Origin: Paenibacillus phyllosphaerae | GTDB taxonomy: Bacteria; Bacillota; Bacilli; Paenibacillales; Paenibacillaceae | Length of the DNA: 59,754 bases | NCBI RefSeq assembly: GCF_014192105.1 | Contig: NZ_JACHXK010000020.1 | Location: 66,521-126,274, forward strand | Direction of reading: 5' to 3' | In this document: positions 39,449 to 48,172 of the stretch, in pieces | Layout: each line of letters starts with the position of its first letter | How positions within the stretch are numbered: the first letter of the stretch is position 1 | Notes under the pieces: generated by a model | Told to the model about the DNA's origin: nothing | Databases searched by the model: none | What the model saw: the letters and a program-made list of their open reading frames with translations, nothing else | Position numbers and translations under genes: made by a program

Positions 39449-40456
39449 TTAGACCGCTTCGTTGTGGGTGCGCCGGAAGCGAAGCCGGATAAGCCGCAGC
39501 CGGTCATACAGCTGGTCGAGCGGCTGTCCGGGACGCTGGTCTTCGCCATACACTTGATGAAGCACAGGCTTCAGGTATCGGTCGCCGATAATCGTGAGCG
39601 CTTCCCAGACTTGGTCCTGCTCGACCTGGGGCATATGCTGAAGTTCCCGCTGGATAAGCGGCTCGATATCATAGCCTTCCACTTCCAGGCGCTCGATCCG
39701 CTCCATCAGATCGCGGCGTGGCATCGACAGCTCCTCTTGCAGCTGTGCAAGCGTCTTGCCGTCGGCTATCGCGCCAAGCAGCAATTTCTTCTCCTGCTGC
39801 CGATCCATGATCGCCTTATACTTCGCTTCCTTCTGTCGGAAGAGCCACTGCGTGAATAGCTGCGGTTCAAGCGCCTCTTCGACCCAATCGAGCGGGAATG
39901 GGCGCGGCTGCTCGAACGTCCCCGTAAGCTTCAGTATTTCTTCGCCGTAGGCCGTCTGCTTCGTCTCGCCCCAGCCGGGGATCTGGTCTAGCTCTTCGGC
40001 CGTGTGAGGCACATAGGCGCTGATCATCCACAGCATCCGGTTGTTCGCGACGAGGTAAGCGGACTTCTTCTCGGAGGCTGCCTTCGTCCGCCGCCAATCG
40101 CGCAGCGCATCGAATAACGCCGCATTCATATTAGCCTCTCCGTAGCAATGAAGCATCGCATACATACTGCCCGATCCCGTGGTCGGCTTGCGGTCGTCCA
40201 GCAGCCCGTCAATAATCGGCGAATAGCCTTCCCCCATCTTAACGGCGATGCCATGCCGGAAGGCAGCCATCATCTCTTCCCAAGATCCGCCTTCGAACCA
40301 GATCGAAGCCGGCGTCTCTTCCTCCTGCATAATCGCCTCTTGCGTCCAGAGGACAGACCATTGACCCTCCGATTCGCCAATGGAAACTTGGGCCCGCTCC
40401 TTCATCTCGCGCTCGCTGTTCACGCGCTCGAACGTGTTCAAAAATACAATCTGCAT
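39449..40456 (-). CDS. HRDC-domain protein, unknown function
   Basis: 335 residues from ATG 40456 behind AGGAGG. Near residue 140 an HRDC domain is seen: LRDWRRTKAASEKKSAYLV, then SAYVPHTAEELDQIPGWGETKQTAYGEEIL. This is the nucleic-acid-binding module of RecQ helicases and RNase D. A winged-helix-like segment follows (TLAQLQEELSMPRRDLMERIERLEVEG), as in RecQ C-terminal parts. No helicase or nuclease motif is present, so it is not RecQ itself. A DNA- or RNA-binding accessory role is inference. Confidence 0.72.
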   Translation of the reverse strand: MQIVFLNTFERVNSEREMKERAQVSIGESEGQWSVLWTQEAIMQEEETPASIWFEGGSWEEMMAAFRHGIAVKMGEGYSPIIDGLLDDRKPTTGSGSMYAMLHCYGEANMNAALFDALRDWRRTKAASEKKSAYLVANNRMLWMISAYVPHTAEELDQIPGWGETKQTAYGEEILKLTGTFEQPRPFPLDWVEEALEPQLFTQWLFRQKEAKYKAIMDRQQEKKLLLGAIADGKTLAQLQEELSMPRRDLMERIERLEVEGYDIEPLIQRELQHMPQVEQDQVWEALTIIGDRYLKPVLHQVYGEDQRPGQPLDQLYDRLRLIRLRFRRTHNEAV

Positions 40457-40519
40457 CTGATATCCTCCTATTCGAATCGTACGTATCGTTGATACTGAGC
40501 CAAATCTGCGCACAAAAAA

Positions 40520-40562
40520 AAGCACCTCTTACGTCCGGTTACCGGACATGTAAGAGGTGCTT
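40520..40562 (-). terminator. Orphan terminator above the HRDC gene
   Basis: AAGCACCTCTTAC (40520-40532) pairs with GTAAGAGGTGCTT (40550-40562), with an inner GTCCGG/CCGGAC stem. Eight T residues follow on the minus strand. No minus-strand gene ends here, so it either ends an unannotated RNA or is an attenuator 64 nt above ATG 40456. Confidence 0.85.
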
Positions 40563-40690
40563 CCCCGCGTACATCGATTTGATTGCTCACATCATAGCAT
40601 AGGCTGGCTAATATTGACAAGGGGAACAGCAGCCATTATTTAGGGCCGCAATCGTTGCCGTTCGTCAAACGTAAATGATATGATGTGGGA

Positions 40691-40870
40691 TGGATTGGTT
40701 TGAGCGGCCGTTAGGCCGATCAGCATTCCATCGATAGTCTGGATTGGTTTGAGCGGCCGTTAGGCCGATCAGCATTCCATCGATAGTCTGGATTGGTTTG
40801 AGCGGCCGTTAGCCGATCAGCATTCCATCGATAGTCTGGATTGGTTTGAGCGGCCGTTAGGCCGATCAGC
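40691..40870. repeat. 48-49 bp tandem repeat, 3.7 copies
   Basis: Units begin at 40691, 40740, 40789 and 40837; the last is cut at 40870. Each holds CGGCC-GTTA-GGCCG, a perfect small hairpin; the third unit has lost one G. Copies are otherwise almost identical, so the duplication is recent. It lies just upstream of a small plus-strand gene. Confidence 0.9.
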
Positions 40871-40923
40871 CTTACATGGATTCGTCCCCATTTTTCCCTA
40901 CTTAAAGGAGGATCAGCAATACC

Positions 40924-41220
40924 GTGCAGCTGCCCGATTACGATTTTATGTCCGACATGACCGAAGACACGTCGACCCGATTCACGACGTTCATTACGCC
41001 AAGCCTGAAGCGGTTCGATCTTGCGATTACCGCCACCAACCGCTTCTACGGGAAGAAGCTCATTACCGATCTGCAGAGCGGCAAGACCGCCATTATCGGC
41101 CCCGACGATCTGGAAGAGGAGGGCTACCTCGAGTATACGTTCAAGCTTACCGAAGAAGAAGCGATGGAGCTTAGCCAGTTCCTCTATCTCGTGGTCGGAA
41201 CGGTGAATTTTACCGATTAA
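40924..41220 (+). CDS. DUF3055/SAV0927-like small protein
   Basis: 98 residues from GTG 40924, 12 nt after AAAGGAGG. The pattern FTTFITPSLKRFDLAITATNRFYGKKL and an acidic helix near the end resemble the SAV0927/DUF3055 family of Firmicutes; that assignment is from memory. No catalytic motif or membrane segment. It is followed after 49 bp by another small gene in the same direction, suggesting an operon of three small proteins. Confidence 0.6.
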   Translation: MQLPDYDFMSDMTEDTSTRFTTFITPSLKRFDLAITATNRFYGKKLITDLQSGKTAIIGPDDLEEEGYLEYTFKLTEEEAMELSQFLYLVVGTVNFTD

Positions 41221-41269
41221 ACAGGGCACACTTAAGCAGTAGTCCACTACAGCTTATAGGAGAGATACC

Positions 41270-41545
41270 ATGAGCCGATTTATCGATGAACAACGCCAGC
41301 CGTACACCGATTTGTCCACCGTGGCTTCACAGAGCAGCGATCTCTTCGACGAGGACTCCGGCGGAGTAACGTTCGGTTCAGCCGTGTCTGCTGAGAAATT
41401 AGGCAAGAGCAAGCCATGGCGCCTCGACCAGCAGCCATTCGATCGCTATGATTACGAGGATCGCTCCTTGCGTGCTTACATGAAGTACGAAGATCGCATC
41501 GACGATGATAGCCTCATGACGCCGGATGCCATTGACGAGCCTTAG
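41270..41545 (+). CDS. Small acidic protein, unknown function
   Basis: 91 residues, strongly charged with many Asp and Arg. TAGGAGAG lies six nt before ATG 41270. No known domain, signal or hydrophobic segment. It is probably disordered. It belongs to the run of three small genes at 40924-41808. Confidence 0.65.
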   Translation: MSRFIDEQRQPYTDLSTVASQSSDLFDEDSGGVTFGSAVSAEKLGKSKPWRLDQQPFDRYDYEDRSLRAYMKYEDRIDDDSLMTPDAIDEP

Positions 41546-41604
41546 CCGCCTCGCGTTTGTTGAACAAGATAAACACCGGCTCTTTTATAAAGGAGCTTAC
41601 GTGC

Positions 41605-41808
41605 ATGAACTGTCCGCTATGCGGCAAAGACAGCAACTGCGGTTATAACCAGGCAGACCCGGCAAGCACGCGGTGTTGGTGCTTCCATGCATCATTCCCG
41701 CCCGAGATCTTCGAGCAGATCCCCGCCGAGCTGCGGAAGAAAGCCTGCATTTGCCAAACCTGTCTGGAGCAATTCCGAATGAACCCATCACGTACAGAAA
41801 TCAGCTAA
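41605..41808 (+). CDS. Cysteine-rich CWC-family zinc-binding-like protein
   Basis: 67 residues from ATG 41605, eight nt after AAAGGAGC; the longer reading lacks a ribosome site. Cysteines fall in CPLCGKDSNCG, STRCWCF and KACICQTCL, the pattern of the Cys-rich CWC family. A zinc-binding fold is likely but the function is unknown. Last gene of the small cluster, before a strong terminator. Confidence 0.75.
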   Translation: MNCPLCGKDSNCGYNQADPASTRCWCFHASFPPEIFEQIPAELRKKACICQTCLEQFRMNPSRTEIS

Positions 41809-41823
41809 TCTAGCTCATATACT

Positions 41824-41861
41824 CCCCCGGCCTGCTTCTCATTGGAAGCATAGGCCGGGGG
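41824..41861 (+). terminator. Terminator of the small-gene cluster
   Basis: CCCCGGCCT pairs with AGGCCGGGG, with inner GCTTC/GGAAGC, followed by GTTTCGTTT. Confidence 0.85.
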
Positions 41862-41871
41862 TTTCGTTTAA

Positions 41872-41968
41872 ATAAGCGTCTATAAGTTTCACTCTTATCA
41901 ATCATCTTGCATTTCACCGGAATGAAACGCGCTGAGCCATCAAAGACGGCGAAAGCCGTTTCACCTTG
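41872..41968 (-). repeat. Copy D of the dispersed repeat, inverted
   Basis: Inverted relative to copies A-C. It contains the TGAAACG...CGTTTCATTCCGG hairpin and ends AGAGTGAAACTTATAGA on the minus strand. It abuts the stop codon of the oxidoreductase. Confidence 0.75.
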
Positions 41969-41969
41969 A

Positions 41970-43130
41970 TTATTCCCCGATCGTGACCCATCGACTCTCT
42001 TCATTGCTGCGCAAAATCGCATCGATCAGCTGCATGGAACGGTGACCGTCCTCGAACGTGGCGAAATCACAGTGATCAATACTAGGATTCTTCCCTTCCC
42101 GGATGAAAGTGTAAAAGTGCAGCATCTGATTCTTGAGCGCGTCCGGCCAACCTTCGTTATGTCCACCTGGCAAATGGATCGCGCTCTGGGCTTCCTCCGT
42201 GAACAAGGAAGGATCGGCAAGCAGCATCTCGTTCGGTCGGTCGCGATGCCCAACCCATAGCCGATGCGGCTCCTCTTGGTTCCAGAACGCCGATTGCTTC
42301 GCGCCGTTCATCTCGAAGCTGAGCCGATTCTTCCGCCCCGCGCTCACCTGGGAGACGGTAAACACGCCTTTCGTCCCGTCATCGAATCGCAGTAGCACCG
42401 AAGCGCAATCCTCGGTCTCGACTTCGTATTCGGTCATGTCTTGCGTGGATTGGACCGAGTTGCCGAACGTCGCGATGTCCTGTTCGGCTCTCTTGCGCAT
42501 CGGCAGAACGGTAGAGAAATCCGCGAAAACCTGACGGATGCGCTTGCCGCTCACATATTGGACCGTATCGCACCAATGCGAGCCGATATCCGCGACTGCC
42601 CGCGTCTTGCCGCCGATCTCCGGATCCAGCCGCCAGCTGTAATCCGTTTCGTACAGCAGCCAGTCCTGCAAATAACTGCCGTGGATCAGATGCACATCGC
42701 CCAGATCCCCGCGTTCGACAAGCGTGCGCAGCTGCTTCAGAATCGGGAACTGCCGGTAATTGAAATTAACGCCGTGCACGACGCCGCTTGAACGGGCGAT
42801 CCGCAGCAGATCCGCCGATTCCCGGCTGTTCATCGCGAGCGGCTTCTCGGCCATCACGTGTTTGCCGGCCAACATAATGTCTCTATTAATCTCGAAATGC
42901 ACATCGTTCGGCGTACAATTATGTACCACCTGAATATTCGGATCGTTCAGCAGCTCCCTGTAATCGCCGTAAGCTTGCGGAATGTCCAGCTCCGCCGCCT
43001 TCTGCTCGGCACGCTCGGACGTTGTGCCTGCGATTGCGGCCACTTTCACGAAGCCAAGCCGTCTCACCGCTTCGACATGCGCGGGACCGATAAAACCTGC
43101 GCCGATAATGCCCACTGTAATCTGTTCCAT
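41970..43130 (-). CDS. Gfo/Idh/MocA-family oxidoreductase
   Basis: 386 residues. The N-terminal Rossmann fold starts VGIIGAGFIGPAHVEAV. The signature EKP lies in MAEKPLAMNSRESADLL near residue 97. A second catalytic region DIGSHWCDTVQYVSG near 180 provides the expected Asp and His. AGGAGG lies eight nt before ATG 43130. The family oxidises sugars, inositols and related compounds with NAD(P). No transporter or partner gene is adjacent, so the substrate is open. Confidence 0.88.
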   Translation of the reverse strand: MEQITVGIIGAGFIGPAHVEAVRRLGFVKVAAIAGTTSERAEQKAAELDIPQAYGDYRELLNDPNIQVVHNCTPNDVHFEINRDIMLAGKHVMAEKPLAMNSRESADLLRIARSSGVVHGVNFNYRQFPILKQLRTLVERGDLGDVHLIHGSYLQDWLLYETDYSWRLDPEIGGKTRAVADIGSHWCDTVQYVSGKRIRQVFADFSTVLPMRKRAEQDIATFGNSVQSTQDMTEYEVETEDCASVLLRFDDGTKGVFTVSQVSAGRKNRLSFEMNGAKQSAFWNQEEPHRLWVGHRDRPNEMLLADPSLFTEEAQSAIHLPGGHNEGWPDALKNQMLHFYTFIREGKNPSIDHCDFATFEDGHRSMQLIDAILRSNEESRWVTIGE

Positions 43131-43241
43131 TTCGATCGCCTCCTCAAGTATCCGTTGGACCGGTAAACCTGTCCTCTATACATACCCGATTTGGCAGAAC
43201 TGGACGCGAGAGGCAATACGAACGTAAGCCCCACGCTTGCG

Positions 43242-44054
43242 CTATTTGGTCACTATCGTCACGTATCGAGGCACATCATATGGATCGAACGGGGATGCGA
43301 AGGCGTCCCGCGATTCATAGGGAATCCCCATGTCGTCAAGCAGTTCGTGCAACGCACGCTGCTCTTCGGGACCTTTGTTGGTGATGAGAAGAACGCCAGG
43401 TGAAGCCAGATGCTCGTAAGCGTGTTCGATCAGCCGCTGAGGCATGAACGTACGCAGCGGCAGCCCCCAATGGAGCAGCGCTTGCTCCGTCACGAACGGC
43501 AGGAACATCGTACATACATTATAGGACTGCTCATAGGCGGCGAAGTCCATCGCTTCGTAGCGGACGACCGGATCACCGATTTCTTTCATATAAGCAAGCG
43601 CGTAATCATAAGCCGTATAGCCGTTGCGGTAGCGCCGGTAAGGGTCGAGTTCGATGCCGCAGATCGACTTAAGTTCCAATCCGCCATAGGTACCAAAGTG
43701 ATAGAGACACGGCGCGTAATAGAAGGTTCTGCTCCCGACATCGACAAGCCGCACCGGATGTACGCCAAGCGAGATCAATCGGTGCCGCACGCTGTCCATC
43801 AGATCCAGATGGTATAGATTAAGCTGATAGTCGACCCGGCCAAGCTTATGCTTCCACCTGTCAAAATGATAGTGTTCGAGCAACTGCTCTTCCCGCTCCC
43901 GAGTCTTCGGATCGGTAAACAAGCCATCGTTGGCCCCGGGTTTCAGCCTCACCTCGCCTAAGCTTAACCGGAAGCATCTGCGAAACAGGTACTTCACTTG
44001 ATTGCGCGTGCTGAGCAGCGCCCGCTTCCAGGGCTTCATCGTACGAACAGTCAT
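43242..44054 (-). CDS. Unknown protein, possibly methyltransferase-like
   Basis: 270 residues. An Arg-rich start is followed by LVDVGSRTFYYAPCLYHF near residue 105, which could be a degenerate Rossmann SAM loop, and ICGIELDPYRRYRNG near 130, which fits an acidic strand-end residue. The rest is not recognised, and the usual G-x-G-x-G is not clear, so catalytic activity is doubtful. It is not obviously linked to its neighbours. Confidence 0.4.
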   Translation of the reverse strand: MTVRTMKPWKRALLSTRNQVKYLFRRCFRLSLGEVRLKPGANDGLFTDPKTREREEQLLEHYHFDRWKHKLGRVDYQLNLYHLDLMDSVRHRLISLGVHPVRLVDVGSRTFYYAPCLYHFGTYGGLELKSICGIELDPYRRYRNGYTAYDYALAYMKEIGDPVVRYEAMDFAAYEQSYNVCTMFLPFVTEQALLHWGLPLRTFMPQRLIEHAYEHLASPGVLLITNKGPEEQRALHELLDDMGIPYESRDAFASPFDPYDVPRYVTIVTK

Positions 44055-44214
44055 TGGGCAGCATGTCTCCTCTCATTGGTGAGTCTGGTGCCGATTGGAT
44101 TCGTTGCATGAATAATGGCACTTATAGCATGTTCATCTTGTCTGTTCTTCACCCGGCTGCGTACCGGCTAAGCTGTTTTCTTGCCTCGGATGCCCTGCAC
44201 CAGCCTATAAAAAA

Positions 44215-44248
44215 ACTGCGCGACAGAGGTTGTCCTCCTTCGCGCAGT
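44215..44248 (-). terminator. Terminator of the TerC-family gene
   Basis: Minus-strand ACTGCGCG/CGCGCAGT stem with a GGAGGACAACCTC inner part and a T run. Confidence 0.8.
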
Positions 44249-44270
44249 CTGGAATTGCAGCGCCTTACGA

Positions 44271-44957
44271 TCAAGACGCCGTATGAGGCTCGTGCTTGTC
44301 GCGATCCTTACGCCCGCCCAGCTTGCCGGTCACGACCACGAATACGGCCAGCAAGATCGGCAGCGCATAATGGATATGCGGCACCCATGCTTCCAAATGT
44401 TCGCCAACGATCCGATCGCTTAAGATCATCTCGCCTGCCGTATAACCGAGCAGCGCCGCCCCGAGGATGACGATAGTCGGGAACCGCGTCATCAGCGCCA
44501 TCAGCAGCTGGCTTGCCCATATAATAAGCGGGATCGAGATCGCAAGGCCAATGATGATGAGCACCATATTGTTATTCGCCGCGCCGGCTACCGCCAGCAC
44601 ATTATCCAGGCTCATGACCACGTCGGCGATAATAATGGTCCTAATCGCTTCTTTCAGATTCGCGCCCGACTGGATATGCTCTTCCGCGTCATCGCCTTTC
44701 AACAGCTTAATGGCAATGAACAGCAGCAGTATGCTGCCCACTACTTGAACGAGCGGGATATGCATGAGCCAGACGGCGACGAAAGTGAGCACTACCCGCA
44801 GCAGCACCGCGCCCATGCTGCCCCAGAAGATGGCTTTCTTCTGCTGCTCGGACGGCAGATTACGGCAAGCCAGCGCAATAACGACCGCGTTGTCTCCGCT
44901 CAGCACGATATTGATCAAGATCAGCTCCAGCAATCCTAGCCAAAATTCTCCGGTCAT
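44271..44957 (-). CDS. TerC-family integral membrane protein
   Basis: 228 residues from ATG 44957, nine nt after AAGGAG; the longer frame adds 45 residues with no signal. Seven to eight hydrophobic helices. The family's paired acidic motifs are present: NIVLSGDNAVVIALA near residue 15 and DVVMSLDNVLAVAGA near 115. Such proteins (YjbE, YkoY, YceF, MeeF) are linked to metal-ion, often manganese, export in Firmicutes. The long leader upstream was inspected and no yybP-ykoY manganese riboswitch was found. Confidence 0.85.
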   Translation of the reverse strand: MTGEFWLGLLELILINIVLSGDNAVVIALACRNLPSEQQKKAIFWGSMGAVLLRVVLTFVAVWLMHIPLVQVVGSILLLFIAIKLLKGDDAEEHIQSGANLKEAIRTIIIADVVMSLDNVLAVAGAANNNMVLIIIGLAISIPLIIWASQLLMALMTRFPTIVILGAALLGYTAGEMILSDRIVGEHLEAWVPHIHYALPILLAVFVVVTGKLGGRKDRDKHEPHTAS

Positions 44958-45297
44958 TTCATTCGACTCCTTTTCCTTAAAGCTTGTACCATCAAACCTT
45001 ATGCGCATCAAGCCGCTCTTGCTTCCTGCAATCGTGCAAGTCATCGGATTACGCATACAATCGGACAAAGGCGCTGTCCCCGATAAGTCCAATGAGGAAA
45101 GCGCCTAGCTAAGGTGTGCCGCATCCAGTCTTGACGGCTATAGAATGATTATATTATACCTCTAAAAGAGCCCGCTGCACCAATTTGCCGACTTAAGGCA
45201 GTTGAGGCGCCATGATGCGGTCAAAATGATCAAGAGTGCTGACCCTCGCTTGACGTCCACTTTGTGGACACGCTTGCTTGAGTGTGTACAACGTAAA

Positions 45298-45327
45298 AAC
45301 CAGCGCCGTGAACGACTTGCGCTGGTT
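45298..45327 (-). terminator. Terminator of the broken lipoprotein gene
   Basis: AACCAGCGC/GCGCTGGTT perfect 9-bp stem followed by TTTTT on the minus strand, 140 bp below the stop of the broken gene. Confidence 0.75.
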
Positions 45328-45467
45328 TACGGGGAACGTCTGTATGTGTCTCATTCTAGTGGGACGTGGTGTTTCAAATCGGCTGGTGTAAGGCTGATTT
45401 TGCCTGGATCAGCAGGACTGATTCCATGGTAACTGAACATTAGCATACACTCGCGTACGATAGGAAG

Positions 45468-45929
45468 CTAATCAATCCCATCAATCTTCCAACCCCCGTC
45501 CCTTTTCTTAAGTGTGTACATTCGCTCCGCCTCGGTTTCCTTGGGATAATCCAGGTAAGTTTCATGAACAGAAACGGAAATCGTATCCTCGCTCAGTTTC
45601 ACAAACTGGGGGTCATGCAGCTTGATAATGGTTGTACGACTATCTTTGGCTACTTCGAGACGTAAAGAGGGATCTGCCTCAGCTGTAAATACAGAGGAGT
45701 ACTTGGCCACATCACGTTTATTGAGATAGGTTACGCGTTGCTTCACCACTTGAACGACCTGAAGCTCATCCCCCGAATATGCGGATTAATCGAGCATCTC
45801 TGATGGACCGACTTTATAAATATAAGTATCAATTACATCACTTGAATCACTAGAGATGTTATCGTTCGAAGAACATCCGGCTACGAATATCATTGCTGTA
45901 AGCAACATTTTGGACAGTGCCTTGTTCAA
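45468..45929 (-). pseudogene. Lipoprotein gene interrupted by an in-frame TAA
   Basis: A single minus-strand frame runs from TTG 45929 (AAGGGAG nine nt upstream) to the stop at 45468, 154 codons, broken only by TAA at 45788-45786. Upstream codons give a lipoprotein signal (MLLTAMIFVAGCSSND) and an Asp/Ser-rich stretch. Downstream codons read SAYSGDELQVVQVV and then the soluble region to RDGGWKIDGID, matching an NTF2-like or DUF4878-type fold by appearance only. Either a recent nonsense mutation or a sequence error. It follows the gene at 45979-46584 by 49 bp. Confidence 0.8.
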
Positions 45930-45978
45930 ATAAGTATACTCCCTTCGAGCTTGTGGATTTCATCATACGAATTGGTGC

Positions 45979-46584
45979 TTACGGAATAGGCACCTTAATA
46001 TAATCCGTTCCCAAAAACTTGACCCCATCCTTCTCGGCAGACCCCACTTCAACAGCGATTTCACCCAACGCTTGGGCCAGATCGGCATCTGGATCAGGCA
46101 CTAAATCGATGATGATCGTCCCTACGCCTCCCCCTGACGAGTGGTAACGTTCTCTTCCAACCTCTATCCATTTGTCCCGCTCGTAATCCTCGCTCGCCGT
46201 CGACCTCGTTGCAACATAATCGGCCGGATCGGCTTCCGGTTTGTTCTCGGGATAGCTGCTGTCGATAGTCGCAATCTCCCACTCTCTGGGAATGGAGAAG
46301 GCGACACCGCCCCAATCACGAGAGTCAATCTCGATCATTGCCACGATCCGCACATGACTAGGCACCTCTTCATCTCCGCGGACGAATATCGTTCCTTGCG
46401 CGGAGGTAATCAAGTCCGTTGATGCCGCATGTACCGCAAACCCTGCGGATCGAACATTGTTACCATTCATGACTGGCCGAGTGGACTGATCTTGTTTCGG
46501 CGACAGCTGAATAATAAGCAGAAGGCTTACAACCATGGTGGCAGCGAACAACACATAGACGTTTTTCAGATTCTTCATGCCCAT
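45979..46584 (-). CDS. Membrane-anchored secreted protein, unknown function
   Basis: 201 residues. A membrane anchor at about residues 9-27 (VYVLFAATMVVSLLLIIQ) is followed by an extracellular region rich in Gly, Asp and beta-branched residues. One start is ATG 46584, with a second Met two codons later; neither has a good ribosome site. No family recognised. It lies 49 bp upstream of the broken lipoprotein gene and probably shares its transcript. Confidence 0.65.
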   Translation of the reverse strand: MGMKNLKNVYVLFAATMVVSLLLIIQLSPKQDQSTRPVMNGNNVRSAGFAVHAASTDLITSAQGTIFVRGDEEVPSHVRIVAMIEIDSRDWGGVAFSIPREWEIATIDSSYPENKPEADPADYVATRSTASEDYERDKWIEVGRERYHSSGGGVGTIIIDLVPDPDADLAQALGEIAVEVGSAEKDGVKFLGTDYIKVPIP

Positions 46585-46643
46585 ATTTTAACATTGATTA
46601 CTTGTTATAGGCTTATGAATTCGATAGGTCGCCCAGATAAAAA

Positions 46644-46674
46644 ATGGCCATGCAAGACGTTCTCTTGCACAGCC
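46644..46674 (-). terminator. Terminator of the carboxypeptidase gene
   Basis: TGGC-CA-TGCAAGA pairs with TCTTGCA-CA-GCCA, followed by TTTTTTA on the minus strand. Confidence 0.8.
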
Positions 46675-46688
46675 ACTTCCCGATATGT

Positions 46689-47951
46689 CTATCTCATGCG
46701 CTCGTCGTAACTCACTCGTCTCGAACGCTTCTGCTTCTGGCGATTAATCTTCATGGCACCGACGGCGGCCAGCATAAGCAGCATGAGCAGCCACGCCCCG
46801 GCGATCGGGACCGTCCAGGCTGAAGGCTCTTCCCCGGTGCGCTCATCTGCGGCTGCCGATACGGATAGCGCGCTCACTTCGTGGGCGTCCGCAGACTCCG
46901 GCTGGACATAGGTGAGCTGCCCGGCCATCCATGTCCGATCCGCGCTTGTCATCGTAATGGCGCCGGTAGGTCCGATCTGCACGGTGGCTTCTTGCTGCTT
47001 GGGCACTGCCGTCCAAATCTCATCATCGGCCACGAACTGAAGCGGTTCTTGGTCTTCTTGCTGTAAGTTATAAGTCTGGCCGGCCTGGAATAGCTGCTTC
47101 GGCTCGAACGCTTCGAAGCCGTAGTCGAGCAGCTTGGTCATCTCTGCATATAGGTTCTTATTCGTGTCCGACTTCAGGATAACGGCAATCAACTCGAAGC
47201 CGTCGCGGTTGGCCGCGCTGACCAGCGTGAAGCCTGCAGCTTGCGTAAAGCCGTTCTTAACGCCGATCGCACCTTCGTAGGTGGTGAGCAGCTTGTTGTG
47301 GTTCTCCAGCTGAGACTGCCATTCCTTGCCGTTCCACGGCATCTTCTGCGTAGCTACGATCTCGCGAAACTTCTCGTTACGCAACGCGTACTGAGTGATC
47401 TTCGCCATATCGGATGCGGTCGTATAATGTTCGGGATCCGGCAGACCGTGCGGATTCATGAAGTGGGTATTGACGACGCCGACCTGCTCCTGCACGAACA
47501 AGTTCATTTGCTCCGAGAACGCGGCCTTCGATCCGGCCAAATGCTCGGCAATCGCCGTTGCGGCATCATTGCCGGAGTTGAGCATCAGCGCATAGACCAG
47601 ATTCTCGAGCGGCACCTGCTCGCCCTCGGCAAGATAGACGCGCGTGCCGTCTTCGTAACGCGCCTCTTTGGAAACGGTCACAAGTTCATCGAGACGTCCG
47701 GATTCCAACGCCATGATCCCGGTTATGATCTTCGTTATACTCGCAGGATACATCCGCTCCTCAGCATTCTTCTCATAGAGGATCGTGCCAGACTTGGCAT
47801 CGATTAATAGAGCGGCTCCAGCCTGCAGGCTCGGTGGTGCGCTTGCCATTTGTTCTTCCGCGAAGCTTACGCTCGAACAAACGAATAAGCTGATGAGCAG
47901 TACAGGGATAAGCATGCTGCGCAAAACAAATATGACCCTCAGCTCCTTCAT
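46689..47951 (-). CDS. dacF: D-alanyl-D-alanine carboxypeptidase (DacF/PBP5-type)
   Basis: About 420 residues from ATG 47951; ATG 47999 and TTG 47924 are alternatives and none has a strong ribosome site. A signal peptide ends CSSVSFAEE. Catalytic motifs: SITK (SxxK), NSGND (SxN) and VKNGFTQAAG (KTG-like). After the beta-rich C-terminal part there is a membrane helix (VPIAGAWLLMLLMLAAVGAM) and a very basic tail, so both ends may be anchored. It trims pentapeptides in peptidoglycan; the gene name follows B. subtilis sporulation DacF, but DacA is also possible. Confidence 0.88.
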   Translation of the reverse strand: MKELRVIFVLRSMLIPVLLISLFVCSSVSFAEEQMASAPPSLQAGAALLIDAKSGTILYEKNAEERMYPASITKIITGIMALESGRLDELVTVSKEARYEDGTRVYLAEGEQVPLENLVYALMLNSGNDAATAIAEHLAGSKAAFSEQMNLFVQEQVGVVNTHFMNPHGLPDPEHYTTASDMAKITQYALRNEKFREIVATQKMPWNGKEWQSQLENHNKLLTTYEGAIGVKNGFTQAAGFTLVSAANRDGFELIAVILKSDTNKNLYAEMTKLLDYGFEAFEPKQLFQAGQTYNLQQEDQEPLQFVADDEIWTAVPKQQEATVQIGPTGAITMTSADRTWMAGQLTYVQPESADAHEVSALSVSAAADERTGEEPSAWTVPIAGAWLLMLLMLAAVGAMKINRQKQKRSRRVSYDERMR

Positions 47952-48065
47952 TCGCATCCGAATTGAATTATTTAAACTAAAGATAACATCGCCGGGCATT
48001 ACTCCACAATAGAAATTTTACGGTTAGCCAAAGGCTCAATATCCCCCTCATCATCTTACAAAAAA

Positions 48066-48091
48066 AGCAACCACCATAAAGACAGGTGGCT
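48066..48091 (-). terminator. Orphan terminator upstream of the carboxypeptidase gene
   Basis: AGCCACC...GGTGG-TT-GCT hairpin with seven T residues on the minus strand. No minus gene ends here; the next minus gene begins to its left. Confidence 0.65.
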
Positions 48092-48172
48092 ATGCGGCTT
48101 CCAATCTATTCGCATAATCTATACTGAAATCGGGATATTCCCGTCTCCTTAGGAAGGGGTGATAGACGGATC

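Noticed and set aside
40691..40870. CRISPR array
   Set aside because: The units are tandem without spacers of unrelated sequence.
40720..41247. 175-residue minus-strand ORF over the DUF3055-like gene
   Set aside because: It is antisense to a gene with a good ribosome site, and its end is the tandem repeat read as protein.
44958..45200. yybP-ykoY manganese riboswitch above the TerC gene
   Set aside because: This was checked because TerC-like genes often have one; the conserved core sequences are absent.
45202..45432. 76-residue plus-strand ORF
   Set aside because: It spans the terminator hairpin at 45298-45327 and has no ribosome site or family resemblance.
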